Source: Acanthococcus lagerstroemiae
Lineage: Eukaryota; Arthropoda; Insecta; Hemiptera; Eriococcidae
Reading direction: 5' to 3'
Length of the DNA: 64,000 bases
Assembly (NCBI GenBank): GCA_031841125.1
Contig: CM063113.1
Location: 17,443,312-17,507,311, forward strand
Under the pieces are notes generated by a model that worked only from the letters and a program-made list of their open reading frames with translations, was not told the DNA's origin and made no database searches. A program made the position numbers and the translations under genes. Positions 46,191-57,639 of the stretch are shown piece by piece (position 1 is the first letter of the stretch; every line of letters starts with the position of its first letter).

Positions 46191-46373
46191 CAGGGCCGCC
46201 AAGAAGAGGGGAGGGTACTTCTTCCCTCGGGCTCAGGTTTTTTAAGGGGGCCCGCAGAGTCACAGAAATTATAATTATCAAATAGACAATATGTCTTTTT
46301 ACAAGCAAATAATTTCAGTGTAGGCCGGCAGATTTCCCCACCCCCGGGTCCAGTTTGGCTCTTGGCGGCCCTG
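46191..46373. mobile_element. hAT-type MITE, 183 bp, 8 bp TSD
   Basis: Perfect 14 bp inverted ends CAGGGCCGCCAAGA / TCTTGGCGGCCCTG. The flanks GGCCTACA (46183-46190) and CGCCTACA (46374-46381) form an 8 bp duplication with one mismatch. Non-coding. Confidence 0.82.
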
Positions 46374-46381
46374 CGCCTACA

Positions 46382-47661
46382 TCGCATTCCATTTGTGTGT
46401 ATTGCATATTTTTAGATCTGTTCTAATTCCATTCCCATTATGTTTACACTTGAATATGACTGCACACTTCGTTACATTTTGACCTGCACTGCGCACCACT
46501 GTAAAGGTGATAGTGAAAGTAAAAGGTAAACAACTTACTGCTCTCCATTATCTTTGTGTGAACAGACTCTATGGAACCTTACAGCACCCATAGTGGGTAT
46601 ACAGAAAGACAATATACCTACCTATGACTATCACAGCCTGCTTTACATAAAGTAATGAAGAAAGTTAGTTTTTGGTACCAGGAAGAAATTTTCTGGAGGA
46701 ACGGTAGTGCCGCAGAAGAGGCCGAAAAGTGATGCAGTAAGTAAGGCCGAAGTATAGGCTCTCCAAACACTGGATCTGATGCCACAGAATTCACACTTCA
46801 AGATATAAGTTAGTATATCAAAGATAAAAGGGGATGTCTTTCGACGCAGCACCATCACTGTTCAAAGTAGCATGCTTTAACAATACTCAAAGGAAACTGG
46901 CCTTATCATTCAGATTTTAATCCGGCAATAAATGTTACTTTAAATTAATACTAAATTTACCTACACATTTGAGTTCATCCTGAACTGAAAATTTACCTAC
47001 ATATAGTAGGAAAAGCTTACTTACCACAGGTTCGTCGGGTTCGTTCCTCATTTGCTGATAGTAAAAACTACAAGATACATCACCATGCCCCAGAAGCCAG
47101 TATTTTCGTGATTTTTTGGGTTTTCCGCCATTATCCAACACATTCACCTATTCTAACCAGAATAACACGGCACTTTACTCGCAAAATAATTATACTCAGC
47201 AAATCATAGGAGAAATGCATCAGTATGCAGTTAATGGAATGCTACCAAGTAACGCGGATGTATAACTAACAAATACAAACCTGCAATAAAGTAATTATAT
47301 ATTAACTGAAACCAAAATCACCGCAAAACTAAACTGTCTTTTTCGCGAAATAACCGTTACTAAGATGTAACGTTTACTATCAGTTCAAAAATTCAACGCA
47401 CCCAACAGACAAATCAGGATGCGTGCGCTGATCTTCCAGGTTATGCGTTTCTTATCCTCCACAAAGTACAAATTATGAGGAACGCCTAGTTATCTTGAAA
47501 TAGGATAAATCCAGAATAAATCACAGCTAAGTGTTATTCGTATTTTATAATATTTACCACTAATTTCCATTAGTGTTTTCAGGGCTAGGATTATCATAAT
47601 TACTGCTAACTATTCTAACACACACAATGTAAATACAAAAGGTTTGTTTTTGTATTAGTAA
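46382..47661. other. Gene-free stretch
   Basis: AT-rich, with only 60-72-residue ORFs and no recognisable domain. Confidence 0.35.
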
Positions 47662-47702
47662 TGTTCGTAATTTAGTACTCGTGCTGCTAAATTACGAACA
47701 TG
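47662..47702. repeat. Hairpin
   Basis: ATGTTCGTAATTTAG and CTAAATTACGAACAT form a 15-17 bp stem around an 11 nt loop. Confidence 0.7.
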
Positions 47703-49099
47703 AAAATGTTCATCGGGTAAAATAAAATTGAACAATTGCAAATCACCTTCAACGTTCTCTTATGAAATTATTTAATTGTTAGCAAATTTTTTATAAGGAA
47801 TAACCAACGTTTTTTTTCGTTCCAACTGTTCACAAAAAAGTTACAGAAACTCCAGAAAGTTGGTGCTTGAACATTCTCCTCTGCAGTTACAGAAAGTGCA
47901 GAAAAGTTGCCCAAACGCACTTTCTGTCCATTTTGTCAATTTTGGTAGTTTCTGTATGCTGCCCAAACAGACCTATTTTGTTTCAACAGACGCTAATATT
48001 TTTTCCTGACGTCTTGGCCGTATTATATGGGGTTAGCAGGGCGTCCATTTAGTCACTTTTTTCTACAAATGTCACTTCTTGCCACTCATTCTGTATACTT
48101 TTCAATAATCTGCTCTCATGCTGAAAATTTAATTTTCAGATTCCAGAAATGCAGCCACCCAGCACGCGAATGCGACGCAAAATTTATCTGAAAAACTTGC
48201 ATAAATTGTTCGTTTATTTTCAAATAAAAATTGTTTTCTTTCATACTAGCATCAGAAATTAATGAAAGTCGGCGTAGCATGTATTGAAGAATATTCTGCT
48301 TTGTACAGCAGTGAAATAATAGTCGCTCCTGAACGCTGTTGAATAAAATTTTCTGCGCAGTTCTGCTTCCAATATAGTCCGCTCCGAGACGCTCCAGAGA
48401 AATAATTATGTGGCAGAATATAATTGATGAAACGTAGTGGAACGCTGCGGAAAATAGATTTTGTTCGAAGCAGAACTATGCGGAAATAGATTTTTTTCGA
48501 AGCGGAATAATGCGGAAATATGATTTTTTCTGCGTCAGTAGAGGAAAAGAATTCCGCAGCTGAACGTTGCGTGGTAGGAATACCGTACAGGATTGCGGAA
48601 ACGGATTCAGTTTCTTCGCGACTGAAGTTGCGGAAATTATTTTCCGTTTCAGTAGCGAGAAAAAAGTGTCTCATTTTGCAGAAATTTTGAGACGCTGCGG
48701 AATCTTGCGGAATTTAATTGTGAAAATGGTCAATAGGGCAGGGGAGTTTCTCGAGACAGTAGAGACGATTCATGGGGAATGTCAAGGTCGATAACCTTGC
48801 TTGACGGGTTTAATGCTTGTCTAGATACCACACAAATTACTTCAAAATTGAAATTCCCGAATCCAGTTTCCCGAATACGCTGCCCCGAAGCCGATTTCCC
48901 CGATTGTTATTCTTCCCCCCAAAAAAGATAGTGAATTTAAAGTGTGATGTTTATTTAGTTATATTTTGTGTTAAATGCTTATATAGTAAGATATGGTTCT
49001 ATGGTAATATCTATTACTTTGTCGTCGTTATCGTACTCTGCCCACCGTCTTACGATTACCGAAATTTTGTTTTGAAGTTCCACCCATTTCTTTCTGGGC

Positions 49100-49385
49100 A
49101 CTATTGGACACGTGGACCCATACTCAATTCCGCCATCGCGATTTCGGTGTTACCTTGTTCCTTCTACAGCTCCGTGATTGCAACATACAGGTCGGAATGG
49201 TTCTTCCCCAGCAGAAAATGAAATCTGTTATGCCAGCCTTCACTGGCGTTGTTCGTCTTGGCGGCGTTATTGGATGCCACTTCGTGTTGGTTCCATAATT
49301 CCGGCGGATAACGGGAAGGAATCGCTCTGCGTCTACCTCTGGCAAGACGTCCGATTACGTGATACTCCTCGAAGTAACGCATAAT
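49100..49385 (-). pseudogene. Mutator-like (MULE) transposase C-terminal fragment
   Basis: On the minus strand the frame reads RYPPELWNQHEVASNNAAKT, 'NNASEGWHNRFHFLLGKNHS', 'DLYVAITEL', a stop, and then 'KEQGNTEIAMAEL' in the same frame. The W-x-x-x...TNN-x-EGWHNRF-x-x-LxGKxHP/SxLy...KEQ pattern is the conserved C-terminal block of animal MULE transposases, often those with FLYWCH zinc fingers. The catalytic DDE core is missing and there is an in-frame stop. Confidence 0.68.
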
Positions 49386-49994
49386 AGGTATGAATTCCTC
49401 CGGATTTCTCGGAAAATGGTATTCCGGAAAAACTTCTTCGGAACGGTTCCCATTCGGGAAAATGGTTACTAGTCCATGAGAATTAGCTAAAAAAAGAGAT
49501 GTTTGATGGAATTAATTGCAGCACAGCTGAAACTTGGTACGATTGTTTAGTACCCTCTTCGTAGAAGCCCCGTGATCCTCCCCCCCCCGGTCTGAGCATC
49601 ACCCCCAGAGTCCAAAAAGTGCCCCCGGAAACAGTTTTTGGCTTGCATCTAGCTTAACATTGAGTTATAGGTAAAAATATTCCTTACAATAATTAAAGAG
49701 CGTAGAATTCTCTACAAAAATGCTATCTATATGTTTTTTTTTCTCGTGAATCCCGTGCCAACCAAGATAATCGGCGTTCAAGATCACACGTGCATGTAAA
49801 TATGGAGTAACCTACAACGTCCGCGGTATACGAATGCTAAAATAGTCGCGAAAACATATGACTGGATGTATAGAATGTTACATGATATAATTTCAATTGA
49901 TCATCTTTATTATTATACGAGGGTCGTTCAAAATGTAAGGATACAAATGCAATAACTCAAAAACTAGAAACCATAAAAAGTTTATTTGCAAAAA

Positions 49995-50557
49995 CTTTGA
50001 AAGGCACATCCTTACTCTACTTTTCGACATAGTCACCTCCACAGTTGAGGCACTTATCCCACCTATGGATCAGCTTGAGGATACACTCCTCATAGAACGT
50101 CGCCGCCAAGTTATTGAACCAGTTAGAAACGTCTTCTTTGAGTGCCTCGTTGGTCAAAAAACGTCTACCACCCAAGTAGGCCTTCAGAGAAGGGAAGAGG
50201 TGGTAATCTGAAGGTGCGAGGTTAGGTGAGGTTAGGTGAGTAGGGTGGGTGGGGCAAAACTTCCCATTTAAACTTCTCCAGTAGCGCTGTCGTTACGCGT
50301 GAAGTGTGCGGCCTCGCGTTGTCTTTCAAAAACACTACTCCTCGTGACAGTAAACCGCGTCTACGATTCTGAATAGCTCGTCGTAATTTTTTTAACTGAT
50401 TGCAGTACACTTCTGAATTTACTGTCTGGCCATAGGGTATGTAATCCACCAGCAAAATGCCTCCACGATCCCAAAAAACACAAGCCATGACTTTTTTTGC
50501 CGATAAGGTCTGTTTAAATTTCACAGTTCCAGGGCTGTTGGAATGTTTCCATTGCAT
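49995..50557 (-). pseudogene. mariner transposase C-terminal portion
   Basis: The minus-strand frame starts 'MQWKHSNSPGTVKFKQTLSA', then 'VMACVFWDRGGILLVDYIP', 'LKDNARPHTSRVTTALL' (second catalytic Asp) and 'EVLPHPPYSPNL'. A small duplication (about 50,222-50,240, AGGTTAGGTG twice) breaks the frame just before the 'SDYHLFPSLKAYLGGRRF' block with the third catalytic Asp (DD34D type). It continues to 'CGGDYVEK' and a stop. The DNA-binding N-terminus is missing. Confidence 0.85.
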
Positions 50558-50564
50558 AGACTGC

Positions 50565-50798
50565 CGTTTTCCCCACCCACCCTACTCACCTGACCTCGCA
50601 CATTCAGATTACCACCTCTTCCCTTCTCTGAAGGCCTACTTGGGTGGTAGACGTTTTTTGACCAACGAGGCACTCAAGGAAGACGTTTCTAACTGGTTCA
50701 ATAACTTGGCGGCGACGTTCTATGAGGAGGGTATCCTCAAGCTGATCCATAGGTGGGATAAGTGCCTCAACTGTGGAGGTGACTATGTCGAAAAGTAG
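50565..50798 (+). pseudogene. mariner transposase C-terminus, inverted second copy
   Basis: The frame reads HPPYSPDLAHSDYHLFPSLK, 'AYLGGRRFLTNEALKEDVSN', 'WFNNLAATFYEEGILKLIHR' and 'WDKCLNCGGDYVEK', then a stop. This is the last ~75 residues of the same transposase as on the opposite strand, including the third catalytic Asp (S-D-Y-H-L-F). Confidence 0.85.
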
Positions 50799-51153
50799 AG
50801 TAAGGATGTGCCTTTCAGAGTTTTTGCAAATAAACTTTTTATGGTTTCTAGTTTTTGAGTTATTGCATTTGTACCCTTACATTTTGAACGACCCTCGTAA
50901 GAATTCATCTTCATCCGAATCTACATGTATACAATTTCCTGCGTTTACACAACCTCCTGTACAAACGCGTGGCTATGAGAGATACCTACTTTACGGCAAC
51001 CACAAGCTCGTGATCCCGATGCGGAAAACTTAAGTTCGTGTAAACCCGCTCAAGACCCTTAGACAATCGACCCTCGTTAGCCTCGTATCAACCCAGCAGC
51101 AAATCAGAGCGCTCCATTCGAGGGGAGTCATCAGGTTAGCCAATCACAAAGCT

Positions 51154-51400
51154 TCATTCACGTGTAGCACTCTCAATACCCGAGCTATACACCGGCGTTG
51201 AGACACCCGTATACTCTTTATGTATGCCCTTTGTAGACCCGTCGTATAGCCCCTCTGTATACCCTCTATGTATGCCCTTTGTAGACACGTCGTATAGCCC
51301 CTCTGTTTCCCCTAGCATGGATCCCCTTTGTAAACCCGTCGTATAGCCCTTCCATATCCCCTTCATGAATCCCCTCCGTAAACCCGGGTAGATCCCCTTT
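51154..51400 (-). repeat. 48 bp tandem repeat that keeps a 16-residue frame
   Basis: TATGTATGCCCTTTGTAGAC recurs at 51,219 and 51,267, with diverged units near 51,316 and 51,363: a period of 48 bp. Because 48 is a multiple of three, one minus-strand frame stays open (51,154-51,366) and encodes 16-residue repeats like GIHRGYTEGLYDGSTK. The ORF has no upstream gene context, so it is more likely a minisatellite than a gene. Confidence 0.65.
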
Positions 51401-51654
51401 TGTAATTCAGATAGATATGGGAAGGGATGATGGAGTCTCAGACAGTTTAAAAAAGTTTGAACATCCCTTCTATCATGCTACACTCGTGATTCCCTCAATT
51501 TTTTATACTGAGCACTCGTTTCTGGTTGACAGTTTATGAACTTTTCCAAACATTGGCAAAGATTAAGCATATGACAGGGGCGCTAAGAATCCACTGCTGC
51601 AAAACGCTAGATGTAACACCGCGTCGATGAGTCAGTCCGCTTGCACTCTTCATA

Positions 51655-51965
51655 ATTCGCATGAGTGTTTGTTCGATTTGCGTTTGGACGCTAAAAAGTC
51701 GCTCTCTGGCGGCCTAATGAAATGCGACCCGTTGATTAGTGTATTTGGACGAAAAGATGATCAAGGACAAAAATGTTCTGCAAAAAAACTCAAGTTGGGC
51801 TCATCCGAAAGGAAATGATAAGGGCCGACCCTTTAATTCTCTTCAATACTGAAAATGCTAGAGCTCATTTCATATGTACATGTTTTTGTGGTAAAAATAC
51901 CCTGATCATATTTTCGTCCACTAGACTAGCGCACCTACAGGAGTGTCCAAACACCAATAGTCATG
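51655..51965 (+). repeat. Dispersed repeat B, copy 2
   Basis: Matches 27,740-28,062 in reverse. It overlaps ORFs at 51,627-51,818 and 51,773-52,069, whose reading frames are not kept in the other copy, so they are not genes. Confidence 0.65.
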
Positions 51966-52575
51966 TCGCTCCATATCTATTGTCTGCCTTCAATCCGGGT
52001 TCTAAAACAAGCTGGTCCATCAAGTATAGGAATTTAAAATTACAGCGTTCAACGCTTCTCGCATGTTAGAGTGACGAGTTCCGGCGTTCCTATACCGCGA
52101 ACGTTTTAGGTTACTTCATATTATTTATATGCTCGTGTGATCTTGAACGCCGATTATCTTAATTGGTATGGGATTCACGAAAAAAACGTGGATATCATTT
52201 TTGTAGAAAATTTTACGTTCTTTAATTTTGGTAGGGAACATTCTTACCTATAACTCAAGTTTAGGCTAGATACAAGCCAAAAACTGTTTCCGGGGGCCCT
52301 TTTTGAACTCTGGGGGTGATGCTCAAAGCGGGGGAGGAGGGGGGGAATTACTGAACTTTTCCAAAGAGGGTACTAAACAATCGTACCAAGTTCCAGCTGT
52401 GCTGCAATTAATTCCATCAAAAATGCAAATTTCTCTGGACTATTTGGTAATTCGGTTTTCGAAATACGGGGATTCGGAGTAATGGTTATTCGGGAAAACG
52501 GTCATTCGGGGACTTTTCCATTCGGGAAACTGGATTTGGGAAATTGCACCAGGATAGTTCAAGTAATTTTGACTA

Positions 52576-55500
52576 ATTAGATTTCGACCGTTTTGACTGA
52601 TTGTTTGGATATCTGATTTTGGTAGTTTTTGGTCTGTTCCAGGGGCGAAACTATAGGGGGTGGGGTGGCAGGTTGAAACATTCCCCCTAATAATTTGGCA
52701 ATCGGCAAATGTTGGAACTGTTCATTTGAATTTTTCATTTTTTATGAATGTTTGTTTGTTTGTTTGTTTGTTTATTTATTTTTTAAATTAAAAAATATTT
52801 CGACAAATAATGATTTTGTAGGTATGAGTGACAAGAAGTGAAGGTAGTTTAAGGGGGAGAATGAGAGGGATAACCCCCACTTGGGTGATTCTCAAATTTG
52901 GGGAACGATTTGTGTCCTAATTGAATATCTTCAAAATGGTAATATCGATTTTTTTTTTTCAAATTTGCTATAATTTATTGGAAAAAAAAAAACACAAAAA
53001 AAAGAACGAAAATCTGAGGGGGCAGTAATTTTTTTTTGTCTAGAGACGCGAGTATGCTAAATCCAGCACTGTAAATCGTTTAGCAAACTGTCGTGAGGAA
53101 ACGACTGAAATTTATATAGAACTTACTTCCTAAACAATCAACACTTTTGCCCATTATTTCCTTCAATGCACCCGTACTAGAAGTATGAATAATAAACACG
53201 TTGCCGGCTCGAATATTTGAACACGCCTGTTACTGTGTACACAATTTATGTAATTTATAAATTGACGATTGGATTTACTTTTAACCTGTCAGCGCCACTC
53301 TTCCAGCTTTTCTAACACACCTTTGTTGGGAATTAAAGCAAAACTACCCATACATACGGTAAACAACTCATTTAGTCGTACAGTATATATGAGAGATATT
53401 ACGCCGTATTTAAATCCTATAATATGTTTCAGCTAAGTAAACAAACATACTTTCGCTTTTTCCTCAAAAATTTAGAATGGGGCACGAAATTTTTTTACCG
53501 AGGAACTTCGAATAAGGATGTAAAAAAGTCGTTGATTTATTAATTTTTATGTAATTCCTCTCACGATTACCGTGATGCGATTTAACACGTTCTCGGCGAC
53601 TTTAGTTTGATGCATCCCCCCTATTCTGATGCAGGTCCGTTCAGGGCGTTTCCGGGATAGGGGATGCGATGTCCCGGGACCAATTTGGCATGCGTGCATA
53701 GCCATACGCCCTTCTCTATCATCGGATCGGTAAGACGAACAGTTCACCATGATAAGACATTTTTAAAGAAGAGCCGAAACGTGAACTCGAAGAGATCGTA
53801 AAAGTTAGGGGAGTAACACGCGATATTCCTTCTTTTCGTTTACCTGTTTCTGGTATTTTGAGACTCAAAAAACCTTGACTTTGATTTCATTTTGGTATTT
53901 TTCATCTTATTCCTGGTAGAGCGGTGAAAAAGAGGAAATCTCACTACAAACTAGGTGGTCATTCTCGATGGTCGCAAAGCTGTGGCAATAATTTCACGGC
54001 AGAAAGATTCGTAAGCTCTAAAGGAATAAAAGGAAACAGACAAACACGAATCGTATAAAGCGTGCGGAGTTCATTAATTCACTCGAAACTGCATAGGGGT
54101 TGACATTTTCAGCAGCGGCGAGACAAGTGAAGAGGGAAAAGGGTCGTGGCTCGAATTGCCGTAGGATAATAATATGTCCGTTTCCGGAAAAACATTACTC
54201 GAATTTATGATTCCAATACCGCGTCAGGTGGCAAACATTCTTTAGATTCGTCAAAAGAAACGAGTACGGGTTTTAAAAGTAAAGTGAAAGTCGAAGCGAT
54301 TCATGAAAAGGAAAACTGTTTATTTTTTCATTGTTTAAATAACAACAGTTACCAACACAGGTAGGTACTCGTTGCAGATTTATACACAAAAGCCGTGAAT
54401 TATTCAACAGGTACCTACCCGGCGCGATGGCAAAAGCTTTTATTCAACAGAAAGTTAGCGTAGTAATTTCTGGAATAATATAGAGATACTGCTGACATAT
54501 TCGCGTATTCTCTTTATTTTTCTTAGCCACATAAAAGCAGACTGTTAATGTTGAAAAATATGTGCATCGAAAGTTTTTCAATATTTGTTTTAGTTTCAAG
54601 AATTGGGTGTAATCAGTCGTTTCTCATACGTACATATATATAATTTTCATGTAGACGCTAGAAGGCAGTATCACATAGTCGCGGTACAGACATGTGCTAT
54701 CAAGTCAATGTATGAAGTTTCCTCAGGAAAATTAAGTTGCAGTGACATGTGGTCTCTTTGGTGCATCATACGCCATCTTGGACACGGCGATGCGGGAAAA
54801 AAGTGGAACGCCGGCGCCAAGAACAACTAACTGATCCATGCAGTAGCTCAGGAGGTGTTATTGCTGTAGAATGTCGGCTTCAGGATATTCTCCTCGACCT
54901 CCTTTAGTGGCACTCTTGCAGTCAAATCCAAAAACTGCTCGCAGAATCTGATTCAATAATCATATGGGAATCTAGGATACTATCCTGAAATAACAATTCA
55001 GCAACCTTGGAAACTTGTGAATTAACCTCCTCATTGAATGTCATTCATTTCACACTCCTACTGGCTTCAACATAATCGTCGAGATATCGCGCTGCCAATT
55101 ATTTTATAACTTATTGAATTGGTCAGTAAATTATCAAAAATATGCTGACTTTGTTGGGTAAGATGTTTGAACTGTATTAGATACCAAAAACTTATATGCA
55201 TTTTTCAATAAAGAAGGAGGACAGTTTGTCACTCAATCAGCTTAAACGACTCAGAAAGTCAGTGGCGGCAACAAATATGTAACAGGTATTTTGTCACACA
55301 CGATTTACCTCTCCAGTTCAATTTCATTTAAACTGGACTTACTAATGCCAAGTTCATAACAATTAAGGTAAAAATGGCTGGATAAACTGGAATGGCATGG
55401 AGAAAAGAAAAGAGAAAGAATCCGACCGCTGCATGGAAAACATTGTTACGTGGTATGTCGCGCAGACGATTGCGTTGATGCGCATACCCATCTTTTTAAT

Positions 55501-55893
55501 GCCGTCTCTAGTCGGCAATTCTCGGCATTGCTCGACATTCCTCCTGTGGGAACGGAATGACCCGGTAAAGAGGAAGATACGCAACTACGTTAGGATGGTA
55601 ACGTTTTTTTGCGGAACTTTTCTCTTCCGCATGGCGAGCAATTAGACATAGGCAAACATTTTCCCGCTCGGCAGAAAATGAGAAAATAATGGCGAATAAA
55701 TATAATCAACGGTTTAAAAAATATGGGGACGGTAAAATAAAGACAAACACAATAAAATAAAGACGGACACAGTGAAATAAAATTTTGCACGGTAAAGTTT
55801 TGAACGGCAAAAGAATAGCAGCATGCTAATTTTTAAAAAGTGGCCGGTCTGGAAATATAAGTAAAAGTAATCACGATATAGGTATGAGTAATA
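52576..55893. other. Gene-free stretch with a (TTTG)n/(TTTA)n run
   Basis: No supported gene. A (TTTG)n/(TTTA)n microsatellite lies at about 52,747-52,780. Short ORFs such as 53,547-53,750 (minus), 54,603-54,830 and 55,397-55,645 have no recognisable domains. From 55,725 to 55,800 an A-rich repeat of 'ACGGTAAAATAAAGAC' type occurs. Confidence 0.4.
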
Positions 55894-56012
55894 CACTGCT
55901 GGATTTACACAAAAGTTATAAGCGTGCGATCAACAAGTTATCCCTTAACATTTCAAATGTAGTGCACTTGTTAATAGCATGCTTATAACCTTGGAGTAAG
56001 TCCAGCATTAAA
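55894..56012. mobile_element. Small palindromic MITE (119 bp)
   Basis: The left arm ACACTGCTGGATTTACACAA ('AAGTTATAAGCGTGC.ATCAACAAG') and the right arm in complement, TAATGCTGGACTTACTCCAA ('GGTTATAAGCATGCTATTAACAAG'), pair over about 45 bp with mismatches. No clear target duplication. Confidence 0.65.
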
Positions 56013-57639
56013 CTTATTGTCTAATTAGCGCGCGCTTGCCTTTTGGAGCGACCTCTCTTTTCCGTTTCTGACCAAACAGTATGCTTTGAGCTGCTGGCCG
56101 AGCCTCGGCAAGTTTAAGATGAATGAGGACGCCAGGGGAATGCTTGCAGAGGAGTTATTTCATGTAATGTGGGCAAGTACAAGTGGATGAGCATGTGCCT
56201 TATTGTCACCGTTTGATCTCGCATATGATCACCAGTCTCACCTATTTATGCGCCGTTTGACAACTACTGTCGTTCACTTGGAGCAAACTTGCCGTTCTTC
56301 ATAACTGTTTCGTCGTTACGTATTTGTCGGGCAACTCTATTTTTCCACCGTGCTAAATATTACTTCCCTTAGACACATCCACGTCAAACTACTTTAAAAC
56401 CCTCAAAAATTCTACTGTCCAAACTAATTTGGCGACTGTATTCATTTTACAGTGGTGGCATGAAAAAGAAGCCTAATGAAATCAAATAGATAAGTAGTTG
56501 AATTAACTGTATGTTCATTGATACTAAAGTTTGAAAATAACAACTTTCTTGTTGGTTGCTACACCGCTGGTTGTAAATTGAATCAATTCAAACAGCTAAA
56601 ATAACATAGACAGTCTTACCAAACCTGAACAGCAAAAACAGCACAAATAAAGTTTAAATAATGCAAACAGCTAACAAGCTACTTCACAGATAGCGAGGAG
56701 AGGGTATTTGCTGAAGCTGGAAAAGTAAACTTTCAGCTTCCAACTGCTGGCTTCCCAAAATTATCCTAAAACTGCAACAAGTAAACATCAATCCGCTACT
56801 GATTGTACTGAATGACCGGATTCCAAAATATTGAGATTTTGCTGGTATCTTGCTTGCTTGTTGGTGCGCTAACTTTCTACTTGATAAAACAAAACCAAAT
56901 AAATGTTGAAGCTTGAAGTCTTTGCAGCTAATTCAGTGTACCAACGTCTTTACAAACCGAGAGACCGACTTACCGATAGATGGCAGCAGTTGACAAATAA
57001 ACTGAACTGAAATCGAACTATAGTCTGTAAACAATACACTTGTATTTAAACAAATTAAAAAGCAATTGCAATAGGCTGCTTGCAGCGCTGTGCGCGGGCA
57101 AACACCCTAAAAATGTAACTCAGCAGAAACAATGAAGATGGCTCAAACAATACAAACAGCCTAAACATGCAGAAGAATACATACAAGAAAAATCGCTGTA
57201 AACACCAAAATCGCTCGAACACATAAGTAAAACAACCCAATCATCCCAAAAAGTCCGAAAACAACGATCAGGAAAACCTGAAAATGCTTAAATAGCCTCA
57301 AAATTACCAAAACAGTCAAAAATAGGTAAAATCCATAAAAATAAAACAACTCAATCAATCAAAACAATCTAATCGGCTAAAGCCAAGCGACCGAAACAGC
57401 AAAAATAATTAATTTGCCAGAATCATTACAGTAACTGAAACTTCAAAAACTAATTGTTCAGTCATTCAAAACTGTAAAAAAAAGTTGGTACACCGAACAA
57501 CCTATGCAGCCTAACTAGCTCAAGCCTGCAAAATAACTATAGGTAACCACTAACAGGTCGTTATCAGTCAAGTAGCCTAAATGACCAAATCAGTCAGACA
57601 CCAACCCCGATGCGCAAAATTCCGCCAGTTAGCGATAGA
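56013..57639. other. Gene-free stretch; A-rich, T-poor part with decayed repeats
   Basis: From about 57,050 to 57,560 words like AAAACAGCC, CAAAACAATC and AAAACAGTC recur every 12-20 bp on the plus strand, giving a marked strand asymmetry. Minus-strand ORFs here (57,055-57,240, 57,161-57,358) are Phe/Leu-rich only because of that. No gene supported. Confidence 0.4.

Larger units (their letters stand above)
43385..47974. mobile_element. Possible 4.6 kb TIR element, non-coding
   Basis: The left end AGGTCTGTTCAGGCAGCGTA ('CAGAAATTA') and the right end in complement, AGGTCTGTTTGGGCAGCATA ('CAGAAACTA'), match at most positions. Both are followed by repeated TTTCTGTA/ACAGAAAGT words. ATT lies on both sides (43382-43384 and 47975-47977), possibly a 3 bp target duplication. 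The interior contains a G-rich array and an hAT MITE but no transposase. Confidence 0.5.
40409..48738. mobile_element. Possible 8.3 kb foldback element with GCGGAA-rich arms
   Basis: CCCTATTGACCA at 40409-40420 is matched by its complement TGGTCAATAGGG ending at 48738. Both flanks run inward into sequence dominated by CTGCGGAA/TTCCGCAG words (40,430-41,100 and 48,260-48,720). The two arms could be the ends of one foldback element, or two related shorter ones. No target duplication is evident and no transposase lies inside. A second TIR structure (43,385-47,974) is nested within. Confidence 0.4.
49918..50897. mobile_element. Palindromic (head-to-head) mariner element
   Basis: It starts CGAGGGTCGTTCAAAATGTA and ends with its complement, flanked by TA on both sides (49916-49917 and 50898-50899), the mariner target duplication. 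The two arms, 49,918 to about 50,262 and about 50,553-50,897, are inverted copies of about 340 bp with only a handful of differences. Each encodes the mariner transposase C-terminus. The ~290 bp spacer carries the middle of the transposase once. The N-terminal half is absent. Confidence 0.88.
48835..52575. mobile_element. 3.7 kb long-TIR, Mutator-like element remnant
   Basis: The left side has AATTCCCGAATCCAGTTTCC from about 48,850. The right side in complement has AATTTCCCAAATCCAGTTTC, and an outer 'AAATTACTT' is also shared. Inner arms at 49,440-49,850 and 52,080-52,440 are inverted copies of about 400 bp, sharing for example CAGCACAGCTGAAACTTGG in complement and 'AAAACTGTTTCCGGGGG'. A Mutator-like transposase fragment (49,100-49,385, minus) lies in the left part and a palindromic mariner has inserted in the middle. 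No clear 9 bp target duplication was found. Confidence 0.6.

Noticed and set aside
50457..50798. 113-residue ORF as an independent gene
   Set aside because: It spans the mariner spacer and the inverted second copy of the transposase C-terminus.
52650..53078. hAT MITE between CAGGGGCGAAACTATA and the complement of CAGTGCTGGATTTA
   Set aside because: The ends match poorly, and the flanks GTCTGTTC and TAAATCGT are not a duplication.
57055..57358. Phe/Leu-rich minus-strand ORFs as membrane proteins
   Set aside because: They arise from the A-rich plus-strand repeat and overlap each other in two frames.
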